This document shows, one piece after another, positions 24,162 through 33,215 of a DNA stretch of 64,000 nucleotides. The stretch spans positions 1,597,001 to 1,661,000 of the forward strand of contig CP054184.1 in NCBI GenBank assembly GCA_015709715.1, read 5' to 3'. Within the stretch, counting starts at the first letter, position 1, and the number at the start of each line of letters is the position of its first letter. A program made the translations under genes and the position numbers. The notes beneath the pieces were generated by a model. The model did no database searches and had not been told where the DNA came from. It saw only the letters and a program-made list of their open reading frames with translations. The stretch comes from Nitrospira sp. (lineage in GTDB: Bacteria > Nitrospirota > Nitrospiria > Nitrospirales > Nitrospiraceae).

Positions 24162-25412
24162 TTACGACTCACATTTGCGGAACAGCAGACAGGCGTTCAC
24201 CCCGCCGAAGCCGAATGAGTTGGACAACACGACCTTCGGATTGGCCGGACGAGCCTGATTCGGCACATAGTCGAGATCGCAGGCAGGATCCGGGTGCTCG
24301 AGGTTGATGGTTGGAGGCAGAATTCCATGGTACAGCGCCAGAATACTGAACACGGCCTCGATGCCGCCGGCTGCGCCCAGCAAATGCCCCGTCATGGATT
24401 TCGTCGAACTGACGGGAATGCGATAGGCCTGCTCACCGAATACCTGCTTGATGGCCTTGGTCTCGATGGCATCCGCCATGGTCGAGGTGCCATGAGCGTT
24501 GATGTAGCCGACATCCGACGTGGTAACCGTCGCATCTTTCAGCGCCATTTCCATGCAACGAACGGCACCCTCGCCCTCTTCGGGCGGAGCCGTGATGTGG
24601 TAGGCATCGCTGTTCATCGCATACCCGATCAGTTCCGCATACATCCGGGCTCCGCGCCGCTTGGCATGTTCGAGTTCTTCCAGCACGACCACGCCCGCCC
24701 CTTCGCCCAACACGAAGCCGTCCCGGTCTTTGTCGAACGGCCGACTGGCCTTCGTCGGCGCATCGTTCCTGAATGACAGGGCCTTGGCCGATGCGAACCC
24801 GGCCACGCCCAGCGGAGTAATGGCCGCTTCCGCCCCACCGGCGATCATCACATCCGCGTCACCGCGCTGAATGAGCCGATACGCGTCGCCGATGCAATGA
24901 TTCCCGGTCGCGCAAGCCGTGACGGCGCAGGAATTCGGCCCCTTCGCCCCCAGCCTGATTGCGACCTGGCCGGAAGCCAAATTGATGATGGTCATGGGAA
25001 TAAAAAACGGCGAGACCCGACCGGGGCCTTTCTCCTTGAGCACATCATGGTAGTGCTCGATCGAGCCCAAGCCACCGATGCCGGAGCCGATATATACGCC
25101 GACCTTCGTCGCCTCCTCAGGCTCCACCTTCAGTGCCGCATCATCCACCGCCAGTTGGCTCGCCGCCACGGCGTAATGAATGAACGTGTCCATCTTCTTG
25201 ATTTCTTTTTTTTCGATAAACTGAGCCGGGTCGAAATCCTTGACCTCTCCGGCGATCTGCGCATCATAGGCGGAGGGATCGAATCGTGTAATGCGACCGA
25301 TTCCTGACTCCCCGGCACACAGGGCCTTCCAGGTCTTTTCCGTACCGGTTCCCAGGGGCGTCACCAGCCCTAGGCCGGTGACCACGACACGTCTGGTGGG
25401 TCGATCGTGCAT
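24162..25412 (-). CDS. fabF: 3-oxoacyl-[acyl-carrier-protein] synthase II
   Basis: FabF condensing enzyme, 416 aa, extending acyl-ACP with malonyl-ACP. The nucleophile Cys167 lies in VTACATG. The two catalytic histidines lie in [13 protein letters not shown] and [12 protein letters not shown], and the C-terminal Gly-rich loop is [11 protein letters not shown]. Length and spacing are normal. It starts 14 nt after acpP, its substrate carrier. Confidence 0.95.
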   Translation of the reverse strand: MHDRPTRRVVVTGLGLVTPLGTGTEKTWKALCAGESGIGRITRFDPSAYDAQIAGEVKDFDPAQFIEKKEIKKMDTFIHYAVAASQLAVDDAALKVEPEEATKVGVYIGSGIGGLGSIEHYHDVLKEKGPGRVSPFFIPMTIINLASGQVAIRLGAKGPNSCAVTACATGNHCIGDAYRLIQRGDADVMIAGGAEAAITPLGVAGFASAKALSFRNDAPTKASRPFDKDRDGFVLGEGAGVVVLEELEHAKRRGARMYAELIGYAMNSDAYHITAPPEEGEGAVRCMEMALKDATVTTSDVGYINAHGTSTMADAIETKAIKQVFGEQAYRIPVSSTKSMTGHLLGAAGGIEAVFSILALYHGILPPTINLEHPDPACDLDYVPNQARPANPKVVLSNSFGFGGVNACLLFRKCES

Positions 25413-25426
25413 ACCGCTGCGTCCTG

Positions 25427-25660
25427 CTATGCCTTTTCCTTAATATATTCCAACGCCTTCCCGACGGTCAGGATCTTTTCGGCGTCTTCATCGGGAATCT
25501 CGATTTCGAACTCTTCTTCGAGCGCCATGACCAACTCAACCGTATCAAGCGAATCCGCGCCCAAATCTTCGACGAAATGCGCTTCAGGCGTCACTTCCTC
25601 TTCTTCGACCCCCAACTGCTCGGCGATAATCTTCTTCACCCGTTCATCTACTGTTGCCAT
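25427..25660 (-). CDS. acpP: acyl carrier protein
   Basis: 77-aa acidic carrier of fatty-acid intermediates. The phosphopantetheine attachment Ser37 is in [13 protein letters not shown]. The start ATG 25660 is fixed by an AGGAGG site upstream and by normal length; the longer frame to 25702 is not needed. It lies between fabG and fabF, as in many bacteria. Confidence 0.95.
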   Translation of the reverse strand: MATVDERVKKIIAEQLGVEEEEVTPEAHFVEDLGADSLDTVELVMALEEEFEIEIPDEDAEKILTVGKALEYIKEKA

Positions 25661-25757
25661 TGACTTCCCCACCTCCTTCCCCATGCAAGCCTCCTCCTTC
25701 ACTCCAAGACCGGCGTCACTGCCGAATCACCGGCCTCGCCCTTCCATTTGTACTTAC

Positions 25758-26501
25758 TTATACCATGAGCATGCCACCGTTCACGTGCAAGACCTGCCCG
25801 GTGATGTATGACGCGGCATCCGATACCAGAAAGCGGACCGCGGCGGCGATATCCGCAGGGAGGCCCAGCCGCCCCAAGGGGATCTGCTTCTGCAACGTCT
25901 CCTTCACCTCGGCTGGCAAACCTTGCGTCATCGCCGTGTCAATAAACCCCGGCGCGACCGCATTGACCGTGACCGCACGGCTCGCATACTCCCGCGCCAC
26001 CGTCTTGGTAAATCCGATCACCGCCGCCTTCGATGCGGCGTAATTGGCCTGCCCCACATTGCCCATCGCCCCCACGATCGAGGCAATATTCACGATGCGC
26101 CCGTATCGTTGCTTGGTCATCGGCTGCAACACCGCCTTGGTGCAATGGAAGGTGCCGTTGAGATTGACCTGCAGCACCAGATTCCAATCCTCTTCCTTCA
26201 TCCGCAACAACAACCCGTCACGGGTGATGCCGGCGTTATTCACCAGAATATCGATCTTGCCCCATTCTTTCATGACCTGATCGGCCATAGCCTTGGCATC
26301 GTTAAAGTCAGCGACGTTTACCTTGACATTCAGCGCCTTCCGGCCGAGTGTCCGGATGGCTGCCACCGCTTCTTCCGACCGTCCGGGATCCAGATCGGCC
26401 ACCGCGATGTCGGCCCCGTCTTCGGCCAAGGCTTCCGCGATCGCCCGTCCGATTCCCTGGGCCCCGCCGGTCACAATAGCAACTTTTCCCTGTAATGACA
26501 T
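25758..26501 (-). CDS. fabG: 3-oxoacyl-[acyl-carrier-protein] reductase
   Basis: Short-chain dehydrogenase, 247 aa, reducing 3-oxoacyl-ACP with NADPH. The cofactor motif TGGAQGIG is at 11-18, NNAG at 88-91, and the catalytic triad is Ser141, Tyr154 and Lys158 (YAASK). It starts 30 nt after the fabD stop and lies before acpP. Confidence 0.94.
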   Translation of the reverse strand: MSLQGKVAIVTGGAQGIGRAIAEALAEDGADIAVADLDPGRSEEAVAAIRTLGRKALNVKVNVADFNDAKAMADQVMKEWGKIDILVNNAGITRDGLLLRMKEEDWNLVLQVNLNGTFHCTKAVLQPMTKQRYGRIVNIASIVGAMGNVGQANYAASKAAVIGFTKTVAREYASRAVTVNAVAPGFIDTAMTQGLPAEVKETLQKQIPLGRLGLPADIAAAVRFLVSDAASYITGQVLHVNGGMLMV

Positions 26502-26531
26502 CAGTCTGTTTCCCTGTTTATCTCCGGAGCC

Positions 26532-27485
26532 TTACACGCCACTCGGTGCACCCAAGGCCGCGCACGTGGTCTCTAATGACTTGGGATCGTGCACGTTCAA
26601 CGTGGTCGCCGTGGGGACGATGCGCTTCACCAGCCCGGTCAACACCGTCCCTGGTCCCACTTCCACGAATGTCGTGACGCCCAACCGCACCATCGCCTGC
26701 ACCGACTCTTCCCATCGAACCGATGACGGCAATTGCCGAACCAACGAAGCCCTGATCTCGTCGGCGCGTTGCAGCGCGACGGCCTCGGCATTGTTCACCA
26801 ACGGCACGGTCAAATCCCGCCAAGTCACCCCGCCGAATTCCGCCGCTAATCGATCCGCCGCGCCCTGCATGAGCGGCGTATGGACGGGCACACTGACCGG
26901 CAAGGGAATGGCCTTTTTACAGCCCTTGTCCTTGGCGATCTCGATCGCCCGCTCGACGGCAGCCTTTTCGCCGGCAATCACCACCTGCCCGGGAGAATTG
27001 AAGTTCGCCGCCGCAACAACCCCCACAGAGGCCGCATCCTGGCACACCGTTTTGACCACTTCGGCGGAAAGGCCCAGCAGGGCGGCAACCAGTCCGGTTC
27101 CGGGCGGCACGGCTTCGGCCATATATCGCCCCCGCTTCTGCACCAGCGCCACGACATCGCGGAACGACAATCCACCCGCCGCATAGACCGCCGAGTATTC
27201 GCCCAAACTGTGACCGGCCACTGTGATGGGCCGCACCCCGGACGGCTCCAAGGCTTTGAGCGCCGCCGCACTGCTGACCAGCAAGGCCGGCTGCGTATTT
27301 TCAGTTAGATTCAGTCGCTCTGCCGGCCCCTCGAAACAGAGTTGCGCGACATCGTATCCAAGGACCACGGAGGCTTCTTCGTAAACCGCCCGCACCGCAC
27401 GAGACGCATCGTACAATCCCCGCCCCATCCCGACCGATTGGGATCCCTGACCGGGAAAGAGAAATCCTATGCCTGCCGTCGTCAT
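26532..27485 (-). CDS. fabD: malonyl-CoA:acyl-carrier-protein transacylase
   Basis: 317 aa. It loads malonyl groups onto ACP. The N-terminal GQGSQSVGMG, the nucleophile Ser93 in GHSLGEYSA, and a catalytic His in PVHTPLMQGAA are in place. ATG 27485 gives the usual FabD N-terminus (GIGFLFPGQG). The open frame continues to 27524 without a ribosome binding site. The gap to fabH is 82 nt. Confidence 0.93.
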   Translation of the reverse strand: MTTAGIGFLFPGQGSQSVGMGRGLYDASRAVRAVYEEASVVLGYDVAQLCFEGPAERLNLTENTQPALLVSSAAALKALEPSGVRPITVAGHSLGEYSAVYAAGGLSFRDVVALVQKRGRYMAEAVPPGTGLVAALLGLSAEVVKTVCQDAASVGVVAAANFNSPGQVVIAGEKAAVERAIEIAKDKGCKKAIPLPVSVPVHTPLMQGAADRLAAEFGGVTWRDLTVPLVNNAEAVALQRADEIRASLVRQLPSSVRWEESVQAMVRLGVTTFVEVGPGTVLTGLVKRIVPTATTLNVHDPKSLETTCAALGAPSGV

Positions 27486-27567
27486 AGCCGCGTAAGGTAT
27501 CGTAGAAACCAGGCTCAAAGTCAACGGGAAAAAGCTGCGGACGTGCGAGGCGCCCGGCGCTGTTCGG

Positions 27568-28545
27568 TCACCAGCGAATGAGGGCCGACGCCCAGGTCAA
27601 CCCGGCCCCGAACGCGCCCAGCATCACCAACTGCCCATTCTGAACACGCCCATCCCGCACTGCTTCATCCAGGGCAATGGGAATCGACGCCGCCGAGGTG
27701 TTACCATAACGATCCATGTTCAGCACGACCTTGTCCAGCGGTAGGCCCAGGCGCTCGGTCACGGCCTTGATGATCCGCAGATTCGCCTGGTGGGGAACGT
27801 AGAGGTCCAGATCGTCGACCGAGAGCTGATGGGCCGCCAGCGTCTCGCGCGCCACTTCCTCCAAGGTGCGCACCGCCACCTTGAAGGTTTCATTGCCCTT
27901 CATTTTGATGTACTGCGCGCGCTCAGTGAGCACCTGCTCCGACGGCGGAATCCTGGTCCCACAACCCGGCACCACGATCAGGTCGCAGAGGCTGCCGTCC
28001 GAATGCAGATGGGTGGACAACACGCCGCGCTCACCCTCCTCTGCGCTCACCACGGCGGCCCCGGCGCCGTCCCCGAAGAGAATACAGGTGTTACGATCCG
28101 TCCAATCGGTGATCGCGGACATTACCTCAGAGCCCACCACTAAGACATGGCGCATGCCGGTCCGCACATAGGCGTCGGCCACTCCCAGCGCATACACGAA
28201 ACCGCAGCAGGCTGCCGAGAGGTCGCACGCTGCCGCGCGTCTCGCATCCAATCGATGTTGCAGCAAACAGGCCGTCGAGGGCAGCGGCAGATCTCCCGTA
28301 CAGGTCGCCAGGAGGATCATGTCGAGATCACCGGCCGACAGACCCGCCGCTTTTAATGCGCGTTCCGCCGCAATTAGCCCCAAATCCGAACAGGCCTGCC
28401 CCTTGGCCGCAATGCGCCGTTCGCGAATCCCCGTGCGCTCACGGATCCACTCATCGGAGGTTGCAACCAGTTGCTCCAGCTCGGCATTGGTCATCACCCG
28501 CTCGGGAACGTAGGATCCGGTCCCGGTAATGCGTGCCCGCCTCAC
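27568..28545 (-). CDS. fabH: 3-oxoacyl-[acyl-carrier-protein] synthase III
   Basis: FabH, 325 aa, starts fatty-acid synthesis by condensing acetyl-CoA with malonyl-ACP. The catalytic Cys113 lies in SAACCGFVYAL, the His in VPHQANLRI and the Asn in RYGNTSAASIP. The start overlaps the plsX stop by 4 nt, so translation is probably coupled. Confidence 0.95.
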   Translation of the reverse strand: MRRARITGTGSYVPERVMTNAELEQLVATSDEWIRERTGIRERRIAAKGQACSDLGLIAAERALKAAGLSAGDLDMILLATCTGDLPLPSTACLLQHRLDARRAAACDLSAACCGFVYALGVADAYVRTGMRHVLVVGSEVMSAITDWTDRNTCILFGDGAGAAVVSAEEGERGVLSTHLHSDGSLCDLIVVPGCGTRIPPSEQVLTERAQYIKMKGNETFKVAVRTLEEVARETLAAHQLSVDDLDLYVPHQANLRIIKAVTERLGLPLDKVVLNMDRYGNTSAASIPIALDEAVRDGRVQNGQLVMLGAFGAGLTWASALIRW

Positions 28546-29573
28546 GCCTGCATCCCCTCCGCGCGCTCATCCCGATGCCGCGCCAGGCTCTCTTCGATGT
28601 CACGTTGAATCAATTCGTCCAGGCGAGTCTCCGCCAACCCCTTGGCGCGGCGGATGGCATTCTTGATCGCCTTGGCCGAGGAGCGTCCGTGGCAGATCAT
28701 GGTCGTCCCATTCACACCGAGCAACGGTGCGCCGCCGAATTCAGCGTAGTCGATTTTGCGTTTGAGATTCAGCAGCGGCCGAGCAATGAGCGGATAGGCC
28801 AGCCGTCCCAACCATGAGCCTGACAGCTCCTTCATCAGCAACTTCTTGATCACCTCGGCCACGCCTTCGGAAATCTTCAGCGCGACGTTCCCGATGAAGC
28901 CGTCGCAGACCACGACATCGGCACTGCCGCTATAAACGTCGCGTCCTTCGATGTTGCCGATGAAATTGAGCGGGCTCGCTTTCAGCAACTTAAACGCTTC
29001 CTTGGTTACCTCGTTGCCTTTCGTGTCCTCCTCGCCGATGCTCAAGAGGCCGACTCGCGGATTCGGCTTGGCGTACAGGTGCTTGGCGAACTCGTTCCCC
29101 ATCAGCGCAAACTGTTCAAGGTGCTGCGCCGAGCAGTCGACGTTGGCGCCGACGTCCAGCATGACGGCACTGCCGGTGAGGGTCGGCAACATCGTCGCAA
29201 TGGCGGGACGCTCCACCCCCTTGGTCAGACCCAAGACAAAAAACGCCGCGACCATGCTCGCGCCCGTATTCCCAGGACTGACGACCGCATCGGCCTGCCC
29301 CGCCTTCACCAGTTCTGTGGCAACCCAAATGGAAGAATCTCGTTTCTTTCGCGCCACCGTAGCGGGCGACTCATGCATTTCCACCACCTGCGGCGCATGG
29401 CGGATCGTGATGCGCGGGTCCGAACAGTTGAGCTTGCGGCAGGCGGCAGTCAGTTCATCCTCTTTGCCGACGAGAATGATGCCGACTCCCAATTCCTGCG
29501 CCGCCTGCATGGCGCCTTCAATGACCGGGGCCGGCCCATGGTCTCCGCCCATCGCATCGACGGCAATTTTCAT
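28542..29573 (-). CDS. plsX: phosphate acyltransferase PlsX
   Basis: 343 aa. It makes acyl-phosphate from acyl-ACP for phospholipid synthesis. The N-terminal IAVDAMGGDHGPAPVIEGA, the VSPGNTGASMVAAFF and DVGANVDC segments and VVCDGFIGNVALK are all diagnostic. It lies in the standard rpmF-plsX-fabH order, with a 147-nt gap after rpmF in which I see no gene. Confidence 0.95.
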   Translation of the reverse strand: MKIAVDAMGGDHGPAPVIEGAMQAAQELGVGIILVGKEDELTAACRKLNCSDPRITIRHAPQVVEMHESPATVARKKRDSSIWVATELVKAGQADAVVSPGNTGASMVAAFFVLGLTKGVERPAIATMLPTLTGSAVMLDVGANVDCSAQHLEQFALMGNEFAKHLYAKPNPRVGLLSIGEEDTKGNEVTKEAFKLLKASPLNFIGNIEGRDVYSGSADVVVCDGFIGNVALKISEGVAEVIKKLLMKELSGSWLGRLAYPLIARPLLNLKRKIDYAEFGGAPLLGVNGTTMICHGRSSAKAIKNAIRRAKGLAETRLDELIQRDIEESLARHRDERAEGMQA

Positions 29574-29720
29574 GTGCGGTCAACGGTCCACGAGTAGAGA
29601 GGTGACGCGTGCAGAGACACCCTGTCGGCCAAGACCTGAATAGGCCTCACGCATGACATGGCGTCGAATCGTGATCACAGCGGGCGATTGTACCGAATCA
29701 CGCGTGAAAAGAACACGCCG

Positions 29721-29906
29721 TCAGGATTCTTCGACGACGATGACGGCCTTGCCCTTGTATGTCCCGCAATTCAGGCAGGTGTAGTGCGGCAGCTTCAGTT
29801 CGTGACACTGGGGACAGACCGAGAAGCCCGGCGGAACCAGCCTGGTTTTCGCCGTCCGCCGCATATCCCGACGGGACCGTGAATGTTTATGTTTCGGATT
29901 TGCCAT
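29721..29906 (-). CDS. rpmF: 50S ribosomal protein L32
   Basis: 61 aa, basic N-terminus [18 protein letters not shown] four-cysteine zinc ribbon follows: C-P-Q-C near 31-34 and C-L-N-C near 44-47. This is the usual bL32 length. It lies between the DUF177 gene and plsX, a classic arrangement. Confidence 0.95.
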   Translation of the reverse strand: MANPKHKHSRSRRDMRRTAKTRLVPPGFSVCPQCHELKLPHYTCLNCGTYKGKAVIVVEES

Positions 29907-29947
29907 AACGACTCCTTCACCAACGGGCCTCTGACCCGGTTAACGAT

Positions 29948-30568
29948 CTACGCCGTGCCGCTGTCTTTCCGGCGCTCCCGCACAACACGAAACGGGCTCG
30001 GCCCCTGCTCAGGGGGGCAGCCGCAACGACGCTCATTGAGATTCTGCCCGCACCGTGGACAGAGCCCCAAACAGTTTTCCTGACAGAGCGGCTGCATCGG
30101 CGCAGCCAGAATGATCTGCTCTCGCAACATCGGCACGAGATCGAGGTGCTCGCCTTGGTAGTGATACAGCTCGTCCTCATCTTCCGACTCTTCGACCGGC
30201 TGCGCCGGTTGAGGGCCTCGCCTGCTCCCTCGTCGCCCCTGCCCCTGAGCCGCAGGTTTGGCGACCGCAAGCGGTTGTTTTTTGAGGAATTCCGCATAGA
30301 CGGACACGAACAGCGGATCGGCATACTCAGCCAGACAACGCACACATTGCCGGAGAGCCGTCCCCTCTACCGTGCCGGTCACAATGATGGGACCGTCCGC
30401 CTGAACGACCTCTAGATGAATCGCGAGCAGGCCTCGAAACTTTTCCTCTGATTCCTGCAAATCCAGCTGCAGTCCGGTCGCGGTGCAGTCGAGCGTGAGA
30501 CCTTCCGGTGTGATGTCGACAATCGCAGGCCTGAGCCTATCCATGGACAGAGTCCCTATCTCGAACAC
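29948..30568 (-). CDS. DUF177/YceD family protein
   Basis: YceD-type protein always found beside rpmF and linked to 23S rRNA or L32 biogenesis in other bacteria. About 206 aa from GTG 30568, which has AAGGGA upstream; ATG 30544 is the alternative. It has the central C-V-R-C-L-A-E-Y pair and a C-terminal zinc-like cluster (CQENCLGLCPRCGQNLNERRC). A low-complexity, basic-then-acidic insert (about residues 115-145) interrupts the domain. It lies 41 nt before rpmF. Confidence 0.85.
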   Translation of the reverse strand: MFEIGTLSMDRLRPAIVDITPEGLTLDCTATGLQLDLQESEEKFRGLLAIHLEVVQADGPIIVTGTVEGTALRQCVRCLAEYADPLFVSVYAEFLKKQPLAVAKPAAQGQGRRGSRRGPQPAQPVEESEDEDELYHYQGEHLDLVPMLREQIILAAPMQPLCQENCLGLCPRCGQNLNERRCGCPPEQGPSPFRVVRERRKDSGTA

Positions 30569-30640
30569 CGTTTCCCTTAACCGGGACCCTACGGCAAACC
30601 GGCTGCCTGATTCACAACTCAGCAAGGCCCCGCTCCTCGC

Positions 30641-30889
30641 CTATCGCTCTTCCGCAAAGCTGACCAAGGCGATATGGCGGGCCCGCTTCACAGCCATTGT
30701 CAGGACGCGCTGATGTTGCAGACAATTCCCTGAAATGCGACGCGGCACGATCCGTCCGCGCTCCGTCAGAAAATTCCGCAACAAACCGACATCTTTGAAG
30801 TCGATCGGCGCCTTGTCCACACAAAACCGGCAAGGTTTTCGGCGCTGAAAAAACCGCCCGCCCCCGCCACTTCGTTCTGCTCGTTCCAT
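30641..30889 (-). CDS. rpsR: 30S ribosomal protein S18
   Basis: 82 aa with the S18 core [32 protein letters not shown] and the basic tail [20 protein letters not shown]. It lies 15 nt after ssb in the usual rpsF-ssb-rpsR order. Its gene product pairs with S6 on the 30S platform. Confidence 0.95.
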   Translation of the reverse strand: MERAERSGGGGRFFQRRKPCRFCVDKAPIDFKDVGLLRNFLTERGRIVPRRISGNCLQHQRVLTMAVKRARHIALVSFAEER

Positions 30890-30904
30890 GCTTGCCTCCG
30901 TCTG

Positions 30905-31297
30905 CTAATACTGTTCGTCGTCGTACGAATGTTCCTCGTGCGGAGCCGCGCTGTCCCCTCCGGCCTCGCCTCGTTTGGGGAGAAAGGTCACGCTCTGCGC
31001 CACCACTTCGTGCTTACTGCGTTTCTGGCCGTCTTCGGTCTCCCACCGACGCTGTTGAAGACGTCCGTCGACAATGACCCCATTGCCCTTGCTGAGATAC
31101 TGCCCGCAATGTTCCGCCTGTTTGCCGAACACGACGATGTCGATAAAGCAGACCTCTTCCTTGAGATCATCACCCTGCTTAAAGCGACGGCTGGTCGCCA
31201 GGCCGAAACTTGCGACCGGCGTGCCGCTGGGCGTGTACCGCAGCTCAGGGTTGCGGGTCAGGTTCCCGATGAGGATGACTTTATTGAACCCCGCCAA
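30905..31297 (-). CDS. ssb: single-stranded DNA-binding protein
   Basis: 130 aa. The OB fold begins FNKVILIGNLTRNPELRYTPSG, followed by FGLATSR and VIVDGRLQQRRWE. A short disordered tail ends in acidic YDDEQY. This is less hydrophobic than the DDDIPF tip of E. coli SSB but has the same position and charge. The gene overlaps rpsF by 17 nt. Confidence 0.93.
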   Translation of the reverse strand: MAGFNKVILIGNLTRNPELRYTPSGTPVASFGLATSRRFKQGDDLKEEVCFIDIVVFGKQAEHCGQYLSKGNGVIVDGRLQQRRWETEDGQKRSKHEVVAQSVTFLPKRGEAGGDSAAPHEEHSYDDEQY

Positions 31298-31634
31298 CGG
31301 TCGCTCCTTGTGGCGCCGTCACCGACGCTCCTCGCGGCGGAGCCGGTTCCTGCTCCAACCGAACCGTGAGAAACTTGATGATCGAATCTTCCAAGCGGTA
31401 CGCGCGCTCCAGTTCACCGACCACCGTACCGGCTCCTTGAAAGTAGAAGTAGACGTAGGTCCCCTTCCGCTCGCGCTTGATTTCGTACGCCAACTTTTTC
31501 CGGCCCCAATTCTCGGCCCGTTGGAGCGATGCGCCGTTCTTCGTGACGACGCCTTTCATTTTTTCAATCAGCGCGGACGTGTCTTCGTCGCTGAGGGACG
31601 GACGAATAATGAACAGAGACTCGTAGAGCTCCAT
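31281..31634 (-). CDS. rpsF: 30S ribosomal protein S6
   Basis: 117 aa. The start MELYESLFIIRPSLSDE and the segment ENWGRKKLAYEIKRERKGTYVYF are diagnostic of bS6. The start at 31634 is fixed by homology and an AGGAGG site; upstream codons in the frame belong to the leader. First gene of the ribosomal/fatty-acid cluster, it has its own promoter and a leader with alternative hairpins. Confidence 0.94.
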   Translation of the reverse strand: MELYESLFIIRPSLSDEDTSALIEKMKGVVTKNGASLQRAENWGRKKLAYEIKRERKGTYVYFYFQGAGTVVGELERAYRLEDSIIKFLTVRLEQEPAPPRGASVTAPQGATVGGVQ

Positions 31635-31682
31635 GCAGCTGCCTCCTGGACAAAGGCCCCCATTCAAGGACGGGAGCGAGGT

Positions 31683-31708
31683 GTAGGCTTGCCGGCCTAC
31701 CCGGCAAG
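31683..31708 (-). promoter_or_regulatory. rpsF leader with competing hairpins
   Basis: On the minus strand CTTGCCGG (31708-31701) pairs with CCGGCAAG (31695-31688) around GTAGG. The alternative is GTAGGC (31700-31695) with GCCTAC (31688-31683). The two overlap, so they form either a switch or a pseudoknot about 50 nt before rpsF. The position suits an S6:S18 autoregulatory leader known from other bacteria; the match to that motif is not checked. Confidence 0.4.
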
Positions 31709-31716
31709 AACACAAG

Positions 31717-31746
31717 ACGGTAGCACAGCGTTTTTCACTCTGTCAA
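31717..31746 (-). promoter_or_regulatory. promoter of rpsF-ssb-rpsR
   Basis: Minus-strand TTGACA (31746-31741), an 18-nt spacer and an extended -10, TGCTACCGT (hexamer at 31722-31717). The transcript would begin near 31710, just before the leader hairpins. Confidence 0.55.
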
Positions 31747-31778
31747 CAATCCGGGGGTCTGCCGTCGGCAGGTTACGC

Positions 31779-32216
31779 TTAGTACTTTTTCTTGAATTGT
31801 GGGGGCGCGTTCGCCGGTGGCGTAGGTCTCGGTCCGTGGATAGCCGGCCCGCCTCCTGAAGGCCCTCGCCACCCGCCGAACCCACGATAGCCGCCGTACC
31901 AGCCATACCCGAGCGGGCCGTAAGGGTACCCGTAGTAACCCAACGGTGGTCCCCAGTAGCCGGGACCATAGCCGATTCCATAACCGGGCCCATATCCAGG
32001 GCCGGGCCAATAGGAATAGGACAGCGAGTCTGCATATCCCGGGTCCAAGGCGAACTCGCTTCGCGCCAGCCGCTCCGTTTGATGAACCGATTCGGCACAG
32101 CCGGTGATCACCCCGACACAACAGAGCCACACCGTGCAGCTGAGCAGCCGCGGCAGGAGTCGCTGTTCGGTGTGCGCCCACAGCCCAGTGTTCCGTCCCG
32201 GTAGCCAGCCGAGCAT
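31779..32216 (-). CDS. lipoprotein with Gly/Tyr/Pro-rich repeats
   Basis: 145 aa. A type-II signal peptide ends in the lipobox V-I-T-G-C near residue 40. The mature protein has a short helical start, then a low-complexity block of about 55 residues rich in Gly, Tyr, Pro and Trp with repeats like GPGYGPGY, YGYPYGP and WYGGYRGFGGW. The tail PPQFKKKY is basic. Such repeats occur in surface or envelope-associated proteins, but no function is known. It follows the outer-membrane barrel gene by 12 nt, implying joint work in the envelope. Confidence 0.75.
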   Translation of the reverse strand: MLGWLPGRNTGLWAHTEQRLLPRLLSCTVWLCCVGVITGCAESVHQTERLARSEFALDPGYADSLSYSYWPGPGYGPGYGIGYGPGYWGPPLGYYGYPYGPLGYGWYGGYRGFGGWRGPSGGGPAIHGPRPTPPANAPPQFKKKY

Positions 32217-32228
32217 GGTCCGTCCTCG

Positions 32229-32864
32229 TTAAAAGTGATACGACAGGCCCACAAACAGTTGATGCGCGCGATAGGTGGCATCAAATCCCCCCACCGGCCC
32301 GAATGCGCCGCCGAACCGCAAGGTGGAGTCGGTGTACTTGTACTCCGTGAACAACGCCACCTTCGGTGCGACAAATGCGCGAATGCCCGCGAGCACGTCC
32401 CCCCCGACCGAAACTTGTGTGTCACGCTCAGTGGTGGTAGACCGACCGAGTCGTGCCACGAGAAGCGCCGGACCGCCGCCGATATAGGGCTGCCAGGTCA
32501 TCCCAGGATAACGCACGACCACATGCGCACCGATTCCTGTCACCGTCAGATGGATGCCGGGTATGTCATCGAGGTTCTTGATGTGCGGGGCACTGTGTGA
32601 CACATCGAGCTCGAGTCCGAACAGCCCGTGGTTGGGATACACCCCGACCTTTCCACCGAATGCCGGACTGGTTTTGAGATTGTAATTGGGGGAATCCAAG
32701 CCCGCGAGGCTGCCGGTCCCCCTGACATTGCGAAGGGGATCGGCGAAGTTCGCGCCGAACTGACCGGCGACGTACCATTCGGCGCTTGTCTCCGAAGGGA
32801 GAACCGTGAGCGCCAGGCCCATCCCCGCGACCAGGACAATGAAGACGAAATGATTCCACACCAT
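32229..32864 (-). CDS. outer-membrane beta-barrel protein (OmpA/OmpW-like fold)
   Basis: 211 aa. A signal peptide (FVFIVLVAGMGLALTVLPSETSA) is followed by alternating beta-strand sequence: EWYVAGQFGANFADPL, FGGKVGVYPNHGLFGLELDVS, WQPYIGGGPALLVARL and FTEYKYTDSTLRFGG. The C-terminus LFVGLSYHF ends in Phe, the outer-membrane assembly signal. It is a small eight-stranded barrel by appearance. The start ATG 32864 has GGAGAGGG upstream. It is probably co-transcribed with the lipoprotein gene. Confidence 0.82.
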   Translation of the reverse strand: MVWNHFVFIVLVAGMGLALTVLPSETSAEWYVAGQFGANFADPLRNVRGTGSLAGLDSPNYNLKTSPAFGGKVGVYPNHGLFGLELDVSHSAPHIKNLDDIPGIHLTVTGIGAHVVVRYPGMTWQPYIGGGPALLVARLGRSTTTERDTQVSVGGDVLAGIRAFVAPKVALFTEYKYTDSTLRFGGAFGPVGGFDATYRAHQLFVGLSYHF

Positions 32865-32895
32865 GGTTCCCTCTCCATGGGCGAGGCCTGTCAAG

Positions 32896-32920
32896 ATCAT
32901 ACCAGGCATGGTGCACCATG
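32896..32920 (-). promoter_or_regulatory. extended -10 promoter with palindromic operator
   Basis: On the minus strand TGGTATGAT (hexamer 32901-32896) is an extended -10 element. Directly upstream is the perfect 14-bp palindrome CATGGTGCACCATG (32907-32920), where a bound repressor would block polymerase. The transcript would start near 32889, 25 nt before the barrel gene. No good -35 is seen. Confidence 0.45.
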
Positions 32921-33002
32921 ATCTGGACAACTTTCACGGGCCCACAGGTGGAAAGTCCAATGGTCGGAAGGGTACAAGGAGCGGGTGAGCGACGGCGTGC
33001 CG

Positions 33003-33215
33003 CTACGGTTGATTACGAGCAGAAGGGTTAAAGACTCGATACAATAGTATCCCGCCGACAACCGCAATCGCCAAGCCTACCAGCACCTGGGTGCCGAAGC
33101 TCAACGGTCCGACCACCCATTCAGCTAGACGAGGCAGTGCAACGGTGGAAAGTACGACGAACAACAACGCGATCAGATGGGCCCACAAATAGATCGGTTC
33201 GCCTGGTTTACGCAT
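33003..33215 (-). CDS. small two-helix membrane protein
   Basis: 70 aa with two predicted membrane helices (about 9-27, YLWAHLIALLFVVLSTVAL, and 37-59, SFGTQVLVGLAIAVVGGILL) joined by a short loop with LPRLAEWVV. The start overlaps the end of the dioxygenase gene by 8 nt, indicating translational coupling. I know no family for it. It could anchor or assist the dioxygenase, but that is only inference from coupling. Confidence 0.65.
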   Translation of the reverse strand: MRKPGEPIYLWAHLIALLFVVLSTVALPRLAEWVVGPLSFGTQVLVGLAIAVVGGILLYRVFNPSARNQP

